This document shows positions 1 through 6,597 of a stretch of 64,000 bases of DNA, piece after piece. Both the position numbers and the translations under genes were made by a program. The notes beneath the pieces are model-generated. The model worked only from the letters and a program-made list of their open reading frames with translations. It was not told where the DNA came from and did no database searches. The stretch spans positions 2,149,248 through 2,213,247 of the forward strand of contig NZ_VTFT01000001.1 of assembly GCF_008244685.1 (NCBI RefSeq), in the 5' to 3' direction. This stretch comes from Luteimonas viscosa. Lineage in GTDB: Bacteria; Pseudomonadota; Gammaproteobacteria; Xanthomonadales; Xanthomonadaceae. Each line of letters opens with the position of its first letter. Positions within the stretch are counted from its first letter, which is position 1.

Positions 1-149
1 AGCCCTTTGAAGGTCAGATAGCTCGGTGGTACGTCACCGAAGTGCAAAGTTATCCGCAGCGTCCAGAGGTCATAATCTAGTCGTCCGAGCTCCGGCACCG
101 AGGCTGCAGAAGCGAAGATCGGCACTGCACACGCAATGAACTCTGACAT
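1..149 (-). CDS. Partial cassette gene, unknown function
   Basis: An open frame begins with ATG at 149 (protein begins MSEFIACAVPIF) and stays open for 49 codons to the window edge; its attC lies off-window. It starts 5 bp from the recombination point of the attC at 153-213, the usual position for a cassette gene. The N-terminus is mildly hydrophobic; no domain recognised. Because it is cut by the edge, its length and function cannot be stated. Confidence 0.55.
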   Translation of the reverse strand, partial: MSEFIACAVPIFASAASVPELGRLDYDLWTLRITLHFGDVPPSYLTFKG

Positions 150-152
150 TGA

Positions 153-213
153 GCCCTAACGCCTGAGTTAAGCCGACCCGCGAAGCGGGGTCGGCTTGAA
201 TGAATTGTTAGGC
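153..213 (-). repeat. attC site 1 (60 bp)
   Basis: Bounded by CCCTAAC (154-160) and GTTAGGC (207-213); inner stem ccccgcttcgcgggt-type. It closes the cassette carrying the 221-535 gene. The outer box is CCCTAAC rather than GCCTAAC. Confidence 0.9.
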
Positions 214-220
214 GGCGGCA

Positions 221-535
221 CTAGTCACCATCTCCTGCGCCGCCCCCACCAGGGTTGCTACCACTGCAACCACAGATCCCAAGGCCGGGACCATCTGGGG
301 CGCCACCATCCGATGGAGTGTAGAGCGGGTCTAGTGTGCTTGGCGATGTGGCGCCAAGGGACTGAGAGTGAGCGAAAGCCATGCAAACGACTGCGCCAAT
401 GATTGGCACGAGCCAAATGAAAGCCAGCTGCAGCGAACGTTGCGATGAAGAGAGTACTGGTACGCGGAGAACAACCACCGAAGCAACGGCATTGAGGAGC
501 ACAACGATCGCAATCACTAAAAACGTCAGTTCCAT
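221..535 (-). CDS. Cassette membrane protein, PLDc_N-like
   Basis: 104-aa protein with two predicted membrane segments (about residues 4-23 and 36-54) and a glycine-rich C-terminus (GGGGAGDGD). The second segment (LAFIWLVPIIGAVV) resembles the short two-helix domain found at the N-terminus of phospholipase D-type proteins and in free-standing small membrane proteins; this is a resemblance by eye only. ATG at 535 is preceded by GGAGA at suitable spacing. It is the gene of cassette 1; stop lies just before the attC. Confidence 0.7.
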   Translation of the reverse strand: MELTFLVIAIVVLLNAVASVVVLRVPVLSSSQRSLQLAFIWLVPIIGAVVCMAFAHSQSLGATSPSTLDPLYTPSDGGAPDGPGLGICGCSGSNPGGGGAGDGD

Positions 536-551
536 CAGCGTCTCCAGAGCC

Positions 552-611
552 GCCTAACGCCTGAGTTAAGCCGCGCCGCGAAGCGGCGTCGGCTTGAACG
601 AATTGTTAGGC
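552..611 (-). repeat. attC site 2 (60 bp)
   Basis: GCCTAAC (552-558) to GTTAGGC (605-611), with the gccgcgaagcggc inner stem. Closes the 566-964 cassette. Confidence 0.92.
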
Positions 612-964
612 CACACACCAGTGACACATATCCATGCGTCCTGCCTGGCTATGGCCGGCTTATCGTCAGTGACTTGAAACTGCCACCACTCACCCATGCA
701 AGAACTTGTCTCCTTGCGGCAAAGCATGTGCTTGCCGGAAGGAGCCACAAACCATTGCTCTACAGGATAGTCCAACCGGCCGGCAGGAAAGTTGGGGCTT
801 GAATCTGCGAGCGCCACAAGACGATCGGCGTCTGGTGGTGGAGCGGCAGCCAACTGCCATTGCTCGGCTGTCCCAGATCCACAAAGTGAAGGAAGACTAC
901 TGACTGGAGAGGTTGAGCAAGCAGAAAGAGCAATTGCCACTACGAGAAGCATGAGTTCTTTCAT
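566..964 (-). CDS. Cassette lipoprotein ending in attC-encoded tail
   Basis: 132-aa predicted lipoprotein: hydrophobic signal with lipobox LSAC, cysteine at residue 16. The mature part has several cysteines and is rich in tryptophan, with no domain recognised. The last roughly 14 residues (NNSFKPTPLRGAA) are encoded inside the attC, so the stop codon lies within the recombination site. ATG at 964 is only 6 bp from the upstream recombination point, so the ribosome-binding site is weak or supplied by the neighbouring cassette's attC. Confidence 0.75.
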   Translation of the reverse strand: MKELMLLVVAIALSACSTSPVSSLPSLCGSGTAEQWQLAAAPPPDADRLVALADSSPNFPAGRLDYPVEQWFVAPSGKHMLCRKETSSCMGEWWQFQVTDDKPAIARQDAWICVTGVWPNNSFKPTPLRGAA

Positions 965-969
965 GTGGG

Positions 970-1029
970 GCCTAACGCCTGAATTAAGCCGCGCCGCGAA
1001 GCGGCGTCGGCTTGAATGAAATGTTAGGC
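970..1029 (-). repeat. attC site 3 (60 bp)
   Basis: GCCTAAC (970-976) to GTTAGGC (1023-1029); gccgcgaagcggc inner stem. Closes the 1024-1347 cassette, whose stop codon overlaps the terminal box. Confidence 0.92.
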
Positions 1030-1347
1030 GGCATACCAGTCTCTAGTTGTCCAGAGGGAGTATGCCGCGAGCAGAACGAAATAGCTGGGGACAGTAATCC
1101 AACGCATAGAGTTGCGCTGCCCCGTGACCAGTGCCAGTCCACAGATCAAGAATGGAATAGCTAACATGGCATTGAAGATGCTGGCAAAGAGTTCCAAATT
1201 TCCCGGGTCTGGGTGTGAGCGCTTAGCCAAGTCAGTCTGGTAAAGCGCAATAGAGCTTGCAAGCAAGACGCCGCAAACAAGCAGCCAGAATGCGCCGACA
1301 GCCTTGGTTTTTACTTTTGCTTTCCGGTAAGCACTACTGACAGTCAT
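1024..1347 (-). CDS. Cassette membrane protein, three TM segments
   Basis: 107-aa protein with three hydrophobic segments at about residues 18-37, 53-73 and 83-99, and a basic N-terminus. No family recognised. ATG at 1347 follows a short GGCAGAA stretch made from the attC-proximal sequence. The stop overlaps the GTTAGGC box of its own attC, so the gene fills the whole cassette. Confidence 0.7.
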   Translation of the reverse strand: MTVSSAYRKAKVKTKAVGAFWLLVCGVLLASSIALYQTDLAKRSHPDPGNLELFASIFNAMLAIPFLICGLALVTGQRNSMRWITVPSYFVLLAAYSLWTTRDWYAA

Positions 1348-1382
1348 TTCTGCCGCCTAACACCAGGTTTCTGCCGCCTAAC
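1347..1382. repeat. 15-bp direct repeat, 21-bp micro-unit at attC 4
   Basis: The 15-bp string TTTCTGCCGCCTAAC occurs at 1347-1361 and again at 1368-1382, the second copy being the outer end of attC 4. The result is two GCCTAAC core boxes 21 bp apart, bracketing a stretch too short to be a cassette. Confidence 0.85.
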
Positions 1383-1435
1383 GCCTGAATTAAGCCGCGC
1401 CGCGAAGCGGCGTCGGCTTGAATGAATTGTTAGGC
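1376..1435 (-). repeat. attC site 4 (60 bp)
   Basis: GCCTAAC (1376-1382) to GTTAGGC (1429-1435); gccgcgaagcggc inner stem. Closes the zinc-ribbon membrane protein cassette. An additional core box lies 21 bp away at 1355-1361. Confidence 0.92.
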
Positions 1436-1747
1436 GGCACGTGCCACCAATGGGACAAATCGATAGTACAACCAAGCCTCCGCTGCTGTGCCGGCTACCA
1501 CCCCAAGAATTGGAAGTGCAACGGCGAGCCAACTTGAAGGCGCAGAGTCTAGAAGACTGATAGCGACTAGTACGAAGATCAAAGGGATGAATCCCAGAAC
1601 CAAGAAGTGAAGCGTAGATTGAAACCAGGGGACGCTCACCATCTTTCCGCAGGAAGCGCAGGCCGTCTTGCGGGCTGGCCCAAGACCCAACTTGGCCCAG
1701 AACCCGAGACAGTGCTGCTTGCAATGTGGGCACTGCTGAGGATGCAT
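1430..1747 (-). CDS. Cassette zinc-ribbon membrane protein
   Basis: 105-aa protein. The N-terminus has two Cys pairs, CPHC (residues 6-9) and CASC (30-33), forming a likely zinc ribbon, followed by two membrane segments at about 48-67 and 72-97. The layout matches the many small 'zinc ribbon plus TM' proteins of unknown role. ATG at 1747. The stop overlaps the attC boundary. Confidence 0.75.
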   Translation of the reverse strand: MHPQQCPHCKQHCLGFWAKLGLGPARKTACASCGKMVSVPWFQSTLHFLVLGFIPLIFVLVAISLLDSAPSSWLAVALPILGVVAGTAAEAWLYYRFVPLVARAA

Positions 1748-1755
1748 GTTGTGCC

Positions 1756-1815
1756 GCCTAACGCCTGAATTAAGCCGACCCGCGAAGCGGGGTCGGCTTG
1801 AATGAATTGTTAGGC
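1756..1815 (-). repeat. attC site 5 (60 bp)
   Basis: GCCTAAC (1756-1762) to GTTAGGC (1809-1815); inner stem of the acccgcgaagcggggt type. Closes the 1810-2028 cassette. Confidence 0.92.
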
Positions 1816-2028
1816 ATCGCTGCCGGGAAGCCTGTTCTGCAGGTCCTCTACTTGCTGCTGTAGCTTAAGCACTGGACCGTAAGCCGCCAGAAGAATGCCG
1901 ACTGCGAATGGCAAAAGAAGCCAGCTGTGTGGGCCGAACGTAGAGCTTTGGACAATGATTGTCCCAGTGAAGACGGCGATAGCAACGCCGACGATGCCGG
2001 TAATCTTTCCGAGGGAACTAGACTTCAT
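1810..2028 (-). CDS. Cassette small membrane protein with coiled tail
   Basis: 72-aa protein beginning MKSSSLGKITG: two membrane segments (about 8-26 and 34-51) then a short heptad-like tail (LKLQQQVEDLQNRL). The frame stays open upstream through the neighbouring attC, but ATG at 2028 is chosen because a perfect AGGAGG lies 4 bp upstream inside the cassette. No family recognised. Confidence 0.72.
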   Translation of the reverse strand: MKSSSLGKITGIVGVAIAVFTGTIIVQSSTFGPHSWLLLPFAVGILLAAYGPVLKLQQQVEDLQNRLPGSDA

Positions 2029-2042
2029 ACGTCCTCCTGACT

Positions 2043-2102
2043 GCCTAACGCCCGAGTTAAGCCGACCCGCGAAGCGGGTTCGGCTTGAACGAATAGTTAG
2101 GG
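2043..2102 (-). repeat. attC site 6 (60 bp)
   Basis: GCCTAAC (2043-2049) to GTTAGGG (2096-2102); acccgcgaagcgggt inner stem. The terminal box ends in GGG, as in attC 13, which closes the paralogous cassette. Confidence 0.9.
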
Positions 2103-2341
2103 CGCCGGCGACGAAACTGCCGGGCCCCCTTACCGGAACTGTACGCCAACCGGTCGCCATGTGGGGCTTGCCCAGGGACAGTTCGGGAATGACGCGCCCC
2201 GTGGAATGCCGGCAGCCAGCGGCTTGCGCCTACGAACGATCGGGAACGAAGCTGCTGCGTGCCGACCTGTAGCAGCAGGCTTGCGCGAGTAAGGTACCGC
2301 TGCCGTGACCACATACAGATCATGGGAGGCCTGACCGAGCG
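2103..2341 (-). other. Cassette without a convincing gene (paralogue A)
   Basis: This cassette body is homologous along nearly its whole length to 5112-5351. A minus-strand frame can be read from ATG at 2323 (MICMWSRQ) into the attC, but the matching frame in the paralogue diverges after about 34 codons through an indel, and most base differences in the shared part change the amino acid. That argues against selection on a protein. It may be a non-coding cassette or a decayed gene. Confidence 0.6.
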
Positions 2342-2401
2342 GCCTAACACCTGAGTTAAGCCGCGCCACGAAGTGGCGTCGGCTTGAATGAATGGTTAGG
2401 C
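2342..2401 (-). repeat. attC site 7 (60 bp)
   Basis: GCCTAAC (2342-2348) to GTTAGGC (2395-2401); inner stem gccacgaagtggc, a compensated variant of the gccgcgaagcggc stem. Closes the 2396-2725 cassette. Confidence 0.92.
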
Positions 2402-2725
2402 CTCACGGAGCAGCCCGCTGGAAGCCGTGAGAATCCCGAGCCACGCGAAAGCTGCCACCAGCGCTAGCAACCAGAAGAAGCCTTGCTTGAGCAAACGTAC
2501 GGCGGGAGCATCTTGACCACGAAACCAAGCGAGATAACACAGTGGAAAGAAGCAAAGCGTAATCGCAAGCGGCGGCAGTAAGAAGGCCAAGCCCGCTGCT
2601 AGGCTTGGGTGGTGTGTGCCCAAGCTCCTCAGATACAGAAGCTCTGCGGCGAAGAGAACGATCGCCAAGATCTCCACAACGATCAGCGGCCGTTTGACTC
2701 GTTCAATAGCGCGGATTGCTGACAT
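2396..2725 (-). CDS. Cassette membrane protein, three TM segments
   Basis: 109-aa protein from ATG at 2725 (begins MSAIRAIERV): three hydrophobic segments at about 17-35, 47-70 and 83-101 with a positively charged N-terminus. An in-frame ATG 12 bp further upstream lies inside the neighbouring attC and is less likely. Stop overlaps its own attC. No family recognised. Confidence 0.7.
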   Translation of the reverse strand: MSAIRAIERVKRPLIVVEILAIVLFAAELLYLRSLGTHHPSLAAGLAFLLPPLAITLCFFPLCYLAWFRGQDAPAVRLLKQGFFWLLALVAAFAWLGILTASSGLLREA

Positions 2726-2728
2726 GAG

Positions 2729-2788
2729 GCCTAACACCAGAATTAAGCCGACCCGCGAAGCGGGTTCGGCTTGAATGATTTGTTAGGC
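2729..2788 (-). repeat. attC site 8 (60 bp)
   Basis: GCCTAAC (2729-2735) to GTTAGGC (2782-2788); acccgcgaagcgggt inner stem. Closes the 2796-3095 lipoprotein cassette. Confidence 0.92.
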
Positions 2789-2795
2789 GGTGCTG

Positions 2796-3095
2796 CTAGT
2801 GGCAGTACGACAAAGCATCGACGTCGCTTTCCCACCGCCCGTTGACTTGCACGAATTGATAAGCGACGCCTGAGCATGGCGCGCAGCTTACCGCACGGTA
2901 CTGGCCTGACACTCCCTGATACCAGCGGACCAGTGTGCCTGGTGACTCAGAAATCGAGGCGAGCATAGCGGTAGCCTCTGGCGGTGTAGGGACGGGTGAC
3001 CAGCCCTTTGAGGCGGGAGCTAAGCTCTCGCACCTCTGGCCGATTGACGCGCAGCCAGTCAATCCGAGAATCGCCAGAACGAAGAGGAGCTTCAT
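2796..3095 (-). CDS. Cassette lipoprotein, cysteine-rich
   Basis: 99-aa predicted lipoprotein beginning MKLLFVLAIL with lipobox LTGC (Cys15). The mature domain carries five further cysteines, including a CAPC pair, and ends in YCH, suggesting disulfides in the periplasm. No family recognised. Unlike several neighbours, the stop falls before the attC. ATG at 3095 is 6 bp from the recombination point. Confidence 0.75.
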   Translation of the reverse strand: MKLLFVLAILGLTGCASIGQRCESLAPASKGWSPVPTPPEATAMLASISESPGTLVRWYQGVSGQYRAVSCAPCSGVAYQFVQVNGRWESDVDALSYCH

Positions 3096-3100
3096 GCGCC

Positions 3101-3160
3101 GCCTAACACTTGAGTTAAGCCGCGCCACGAAGTGGCGTCGGCTTGAACGAATGGTTAGGC
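3101..3160 (-). repeat. attC site 9 (60 bp)
   Basis: GCCTAAC (3101-3107) to GTTAGGC (3154-3160); gccacgaagtggc inner stem. Closes the 3115-3450 cassette. Confidence 0.92.
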
Positions 3161-3450
3161 GGCAGTGTCTGGACAGGCCGGTAGGCAACACGCCCCAACC
3201 ACGAGCCGGTCTTTGCCGCCAACTCTGGAGCATACGACGCTAGCGCCAGGACAAGAACCGGAGCTGCCGCTAGGTAAGCAAGGACACCAGTAACCCGGAA
3301 CCGTAGAGCATAGAAGGCTCCACAGCTTGCACACTTATACTCATTGGTTGTGCGCCCAATACGTTGCTCTGCGTCCACATGAGGAACACGCACGCGATCT
3401 CGGTCCGTGTCGATCATGGCCCTACAGGATGTGCATGCGAACTTGACCAT
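3115..3450 (-). CDS. Cassette zinc-ribbon membrane protein, attC tail
   Basis: 111-aa protein from ATG at 3450 (MVKFACTSC). Cys pairs CTSC (6-9) and CASC (about 40-43) form a likely zinc ribbon, followed by one membrane segment (about 52-73). The C-terminus reads NHSFKPTPLRGAA through the attC. It has the same zinc-ribbon plus TM layout as the 1430-1747 gene but no close sequence similarity to it. Confidence 0.72.
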   Translation of the reverse strand: MVKFACTSCRAMIDTDRDRVRVPHVDAEQRIGRTTNEYKCASCGAFYALRFRVTGVLAYLAAAPVLVLALASYAPELAAKTGSWLGRVAYRPVQTLPPNHSFKPTPLRGAA

Positions 3451-3453
3451 GCC

Positions 3454-3565
3454 GCCTAACACCTAAGTTAAGCCGACCCGCGCAGTGAAGTGGACCAGGT
3501 GGCAAGCTTTACCTGCCGCCTGGGCCGCGTAACGAAGCGGGTTCGGCTTGAACGCATTGTTAGGC
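3454..3565 (-). repeat. attC site 10, long form (112 bp)
   Basis: GCCTAAC (3454-3460) to GTTAGGC (3559-3565). The outer arms match the 60-bp sites, but about 52 bp are inserted at the hairpin tip. The insert holds an inverted repeat with arms ccaggtggcaagc and acctgccgcctgg (about 3493-3523) and then GTAACGAAGCGG rejoining the normal stem. Closes the 3596-3937 cassette. Confidence 0.88.
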
Positions 3566-3595
3566 GCCGGGGTATCCCGAAGGCGCGGCTCTAAT

Positions 3596-3937
3596 CTAGT
3601 TGCAGATAGTTGTGTTACCAATGATCTGACAACTCGTACCATCCGACCTGATGATGGAGTTACCAACCCTCTGAGATGAGGATCCATCAGAATTGATCCG
3701 AGTGTTACCAATCTGCTGCGACGAGGATCCATCTGAGTTGATACGAGTGTTGCCGACTCGTTGGGAGCTGCTGCCGTCGGACCCGATGATTGTGTCACCT
3801 ACTTTCTGGTAGGAAGTTCCATTGTCACAGATCACAGAGTTCCCGACTTGCTGGCAGCTCTGTCCGAACGCCACGGCCGGCCCGAGTGCTACAAGCATGA
3901 CGGACAGAGATACGCAGTATTTGGTCGCAAGGTTCAT
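3596..3937 (-). CDS. Cassette secreted 15-residue-repeat protein
   Basis: 113-aa protein with a signal peptide (cleavage near AFGQ, residue 25) and then five degenerate 15-residue repeats of the form VGNTxIxSDGSSSQR, ending in a Cys-containing unit (IIGNTTICN). The first and last units carry cysteines and could be disulfide caps, while the middle ones do not. The regular pattern suggests a small extracellular repeat fold, possibly solenoid-like; this is inference. ATG at 3937 follows GGGGGAA. The DNA shows the matching 45-bp tandem repeat. Confidence 0.8.
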   Translation of the reverse strand: MNLATKYCVSLSVMLVALGPAVAFGQSCQQVGNSVICDNGTSYQKVGDTIIGSDGSSSQRVGNTRINSDGSSSQQIGNTRINSDGSSSQRVGNSIIRSDGTSCQIIGNTTICN

Positions 3938-3978
3938 TACATTTCCCCCATATCTGGCAGAAGAGGCGCTGCCAGTCC

Positions 3979-4039
3979 GCCTAACACCTGAATTAAGCCG
4001 ACGCCACTTGTGGCGTTCGGCTTGAATGAATTGTTAGGC
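3979..4039 (-). repeat. attC site 11 (61 bp)
   Basis: GCCTAAC (3979-3985) to GTTAGGC (4033-4039). The inner stem is divergent (gacgccacttgtggcgttc) but still self-complementary. Closes the 4049-4555 cassette. Confidence 0.88.
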
Positions 4040-4048
4040 CATGCTTGG

Positions 4049-4555
4049 CTATTGCGCCGCGGCCGCTTGATCTGGCTTAGAAAAACGAGTTACACCATTG
4101 CTATCTATCAACTGGAACTCTGGGTGCCCTTGATATGTCGTGACCATAGCTCCGGCACCATTACGATGGAGGACAAATAGCGACGCCCCCGCATCTGGAT
4201 TTGCGACAACCTTGAAGACCTCGGCGCTGCCGTCAGCGGAGTCAAGGGTGAGCACAGCTTCTCCCCCCTCATCTACGGTCAGGTAACCGCCACGCTCATT
4301 TCCATCGGGACCGAACAGCAGGAGACCAGAGGCGGGGGCAACACGCTTGCCTACCTCACCGCGGACGACCGGATCAGGCACTGGTGCTCCAAGTACCACG
4401 CGGGCGTTACCCGAAGGGTCTTGAATGATCAGTCCTCTAGCAGTAATTACCCTGTCGGTGCTAGCGGCGCGGTTTGAGCTCGTGAGCGCCCAGGAGGAGA
4501 TCGCAATTGCTGTGAGTGAGAGGGCCAAGTTCAGTGCGACTACGGTACGGGACAA
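4049..4555 (-). CDS. Cassette exported or membrane-anchored protein
   Basis: 168-aa protein, the largest in the visible array. It has an N-terminal hydrophobic segment (about 5-24, signal peptide or anchor), then a beta-rich, glycine/aspartate-rich domain with repeated 'DPSGNARVVLG', 'GPDGNERGG' and 'DSNGVTRF' motifs, each a D/G-N turn followed by a strand. These look like three or four related short beta units. No named family recognised. ATG at 4555. Confidence 0.75.
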   Translation of the reverse strand: MSRTVVALNLALSLTAIAISSWALTSSNRAASTDRVITARGLIIQDPSGNARVVLGAPVPDPVVRGEVGKRVAPASGLLLFGPDGNERGGYLTVDEGGEAVLTLDSADGSAEVFKVVANPDAGASLFVLHRNGAGAMVTTYQGHPEFQLIDSNGVTRFSKPDQAAAAQ

Positions 4556-4588
4556 TTTTTCTCTCCTCGCGCTGATGCTCGGTGTAGG

Positions 4589-4648
4589 GCCTAACTCCTG
4601 AATTAAGCCGACCCGCGAAGCGGGTTCGGCTTGAATGAATTGTTAGCC
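4589..4648 (-). repeat. attC site 12 (60 bp)
   Basis: GCCTAAC (4589-4595) to GTTAGCC (4642-4648); acccgcgaagcgggt inner stem. The terminal box GTTAGCC departs from GTTAGGC and matches the GGCTAAC start of the attC next in line (5052), as expected for one cassette's two ends. Confidence 0.9.
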
Positions 4649-5047
4649 GCCGCGCCCGGATGACGCAGCCACCGCTCGCACCTCGAAGACCAACCCCTGT
4701 TCAAGCCGCGGACTTGGTACAACACGGCCCTCGAAGTCTCCGCGTAGCGGGTCCGAACCCGGGGCCAGAGTATCAGCTAGCGCCGAACTGAACGATGCGA
4801 CGCTGACCGCGTCCTCGGGTGCTTGGGACGCGGTGAGGTACAGAGCTTTGCCCGGACAGGCCGGGTCTGTAATTAAGGAGTGGTGCCTGTCCATGCGGGC
4901 CTCACCACTGACTTGCAGAAGTTGGCCGCGGTAAGCCTCAAGGTCTGCTGCAGCTTCACATACCGTCGTTGGCTTTGGCGCCTCGCTCTTGCAGCCACCC
5001 AAAACGCAGGCGGCTAGCAGTGCAACGTATGCTTCGACGTGTTTCAT
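4643..5047 (-). CDS. Cassette lipoprotein
   Basis: 134-aa predicted lipoprotein; signal with lipobox LGGC (Cys19). The mature region contains 'AYRGQLLQVSGEARMD' followed by 'ACPGKALYL', a pattern reminiscent of small periplasmic OB-fold-like proteins of unknown function; this is an impression only. ATG at 5047 lies next to the recombination point. Stop overlaps the attC. Confidence 0.73.
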   Translation of the reverse strand: MKHVEAYVALLAACVLGGCKSEAPKPTTVCEAAADLEAYRGQLLQVSGEARMDRHHSLITDPACPGKALYLTASQAPEDAVSVASFSSALADTLAPGSDPLRGDFEGRVVPSPRLEQGLVFEVRAVAASSGRGG

Positions 5048-5051
5048 AGGC

Positions 5052-5111
5052 GGCTAACGCTTGAATTAAGCCGACCCGCGAAGCGGGTTCGGCTTGAATG
5101 AATGGTTAGGG
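5052..5111 (-). repeat. attC site 13 (60 bp)
   Basis: GGCTAAC (5052-5058) to GTTAGGG (5105-5111); acccgcgaagcgggt inner stem. Closes the second gene-poor paralogous cassette. Confidence 0.9.
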
Positions 5112-5351
5112 CGCCGGCGACGGAACGGCCGGGTCCCGTTGCCGAAACTGTACCCCAAACCGCAGCCACGGCAGGCCTGCCCCAAGCACGCTCGGGAACG
5201 CCATTGCTGCGCGCAATGACGCCGGCCAGCGGGCTGCGCCTACGACCGATCGGGAATGAAGTTGCGGCGCGCCCAGCTGGTGCAGCAGGCTTGCGCTAGT
5301 AGAGTGCAGCTGCCATGACCACACACAGATCATGGGATGCTCGACCGAGCG
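5112..5351 (-). other. Cassette without a convincing gene (paralogue B)
   Basis: Homologous to 2103-2341 over nearly the whole cassette, including the identical ends (ggcgccggcgacg on one side, cgaccgagcggcctaac on the other). A minus-strand frame from ATG at 5333 (MICVWSWQ) could encode about 75 residues, but it departs from the paralogue's frame after an indel. Protein coding is doubtful. Confidence 0.6.
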
Positions 5352-5411
5352 GCCTAACACCAGAATTAAGCCGACCCGCGAAGCGGGTTCGGCTTGAATG
5401 ATTTGTTAGGC
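5352..5411 (-). repeat. attC site 14 (60 bp)
   Basis: GCCTAAC (5352-5358) to GTTAGGC (5405-5411); acccgcgaagcgggt inner stem. Confidence 0.92.
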
Positions 5412-5705
5412 CGCAGCATGCGACGACAGACAGGGGGCGTGCAAGGCCTTTGCTCTGGATGCGTCCTAGGCTAGGACTGTGAGCGCGCGGCGAGGAACTA
5501 GCTGCAGGGAATTTACCGAAGCCAGGGCGTGCCCCGCGATGCGGGCTGCCCACTGCCTAGCCGGCGGCCAAGCACCCGGAGACCAGCAACCGGTCGGCGG
5601 ATCTGTCCCGTGCGGTGACAGGCCGACCGGAGCATAAGGATGCTCTGCGACGCGATACGCTGGCCGAGCAGGTGCAAGTGCTACTGCTCGCCTTTGCTCT
5701 TTGCG
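5412..5705 (-). other. Cassette with no supported gene
   Basis: No minus-strand frame here has a good start, RBS and protein-like composition. The only frame with an ATG (5553, beginning MGSPHRGARP) is Pro/Ser/Arg-rich, covers half the cassette and runs far past the attC. The first 17 bp after the attC (ccgcagcatgcgacga) are shared with the cassette at 8232. Treat as non-coding or decayed. Confidence 0.5.
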
Positions 5706-5765
5706 GCCTAACGCTTGAATTAAGCCGACCCGCGAAGCGGGTTCGGCTTGAATGAATTGTTAGGT
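5706..5765 (-). repeat. attC site 15 (60 bp)
   Basis: GCCTAAC (5706-5712) to GTTAGGT (5759-5765); acccgcgaagcgggt inner stem. The GGT ending matches the ACCTAAC outer box of attC 16, i.e. both ends of one cassette. Closes the DUF6228 cassette. Confidence 0.92.
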
Positions 5766-6170
5766 GCCACCGAAGAACCCGTGAGCACCCGCTGCGATAT
5801 TTGGCAGCTGACCGAGCTCGGTTGTAAGCGAGGCGGAAACACGCCACTCCTCCGGAGCCCCCGCAAGGCCAAGAATAGCGACCAAAAAGGTGACGATGCC
5901 GAGTGAGGAGCAGTGGGCCGAGAGTGAGAACTCTCCCTCCAATGATTCCCATCGCTCCTCGCCGCTCCAAGGACGCTCGCACGCCGCCAATCGGGCGAAG
6001 AGGCGAGCAAGCCCCAATCCGTCCGTGTACGCATAGACCGTCTGCGTGGCTTGGAGAGAAGAGCCCCGGAGCTCCACTGTGAAGTAGTCGTCCTTACCAG
6101 AGGAAAGGAAAGCCAGCTCCCGATCTGACGAGTTTGAGTGGATTGAGAACAGGGGAGTCTCCAGTGGCAC
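5760..6170 (-). CDS. Cassette DUF6228-like protein, GTG start
   Basis: 136-aa soluble protein. The pattern FTVEL near residue 30, VYAYTDGLGLARLF, RPWxGEERWxSLEGEF and a final LGQLPNIAAG matches my recollection of DUF6228, whose function is unknown. There is no internal methionine: the only start is GTG at 6170, inside the recombination core (G/TTAGGTG), so any ribosome-binding site must come from the upstream cassette's attC. Two-thirds of the way along, residues 88-104 form a hydrophobic strand or helix. Confidence 0.72.
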   Translation of the reverse strand: MPLETPLFSIHSNSSDRELAFLSSGKDDYFTVELRGSSLQATQTVYAYTDGLGLARLFARLAACERPWSGEERWESLEGEFSLSAHCSSLGIVTFLVAILGLAGAPEEWRVSASLTTELGQLPNIAAGAHGFFGGT

Positions 6171-6228
6171 CTAACACCTGAATTAAGCCGACCCGCGAAG
6201 CGGGTTCGGCTTGAATGAATTGTTAGGC
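6169..6228 (-). repeat. attC site 16 (60 bp)
   Basis: ACCTAAC (6169-6175) to GTTAGGC (6222-6228); acccgcgaagcgggt inner stem. The outer box provides the GTG start of the downstream DUF6228-like gene. Confidence 0.92.
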
Positions 6229-6594
6229 CTCATCCCCGACGCGCGCAAGTTTGTACGCAGCGACAAGGCCAAGACCGCATATGAGCAGCAACCACATGGA
6301 TGAGCCATGGCGGTACGCCAATACCGGTGCGACGTACCGGATGGTGCCTTTAACCGGAACTGCAACCGATTGATCCTTGGACGGACCGAGACCGCCCGCG
6401 ATAACTAGTCTCTCTTGCCGCATGCTCCAAGTTGCGAGAAGCCCAAAGCAGACGGCCCAAAGCACCCAGATGGCGTGCTTGCGAGATACGGGGTTCTCGG
6501 GGCGCCGGAGAACAGCAATGAGCAATCCCGGTATGAGCAGCGCAAGGGCTGCGAGCACCCACGGGTCCGAAAGGATCGCTTGAATGTATGGCAT
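6223..6594 (-). CDS. Cassette membrane protein, three TM segments
   Basis: 123-aa protein; membrane segments at about 12-30, 40-57 and 99-116, with a predicted soluble loop of about 40 residues between the second and third. No family recognised. ATG at 6594 is 4 bp from the cassette's upstream boundary. Stop overlaps the attC. Confidence 0.7.
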   Translation of the reverse strand: MPYIQAILSDPWVLAALALLIPGLLIAVLRRPENPVSRKHAIWVLWAVCFGLLATWSMRQERLVIAGGLGPSKDQSVAVPVKGTIRYVAPVLAYRHGSSMWLLLICGLGLVAAYKLARVGDEA

Positions 6595-6597
6595 GAG

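Noticed and set aside
2028..2160. Upstream extensions of cassette genes through the neighbouring attC (RLNSGVR-type N-termini)
   Set aside because: They read the attC as coding and lack an RBS; each cassette has a better internal start near its own boundary.
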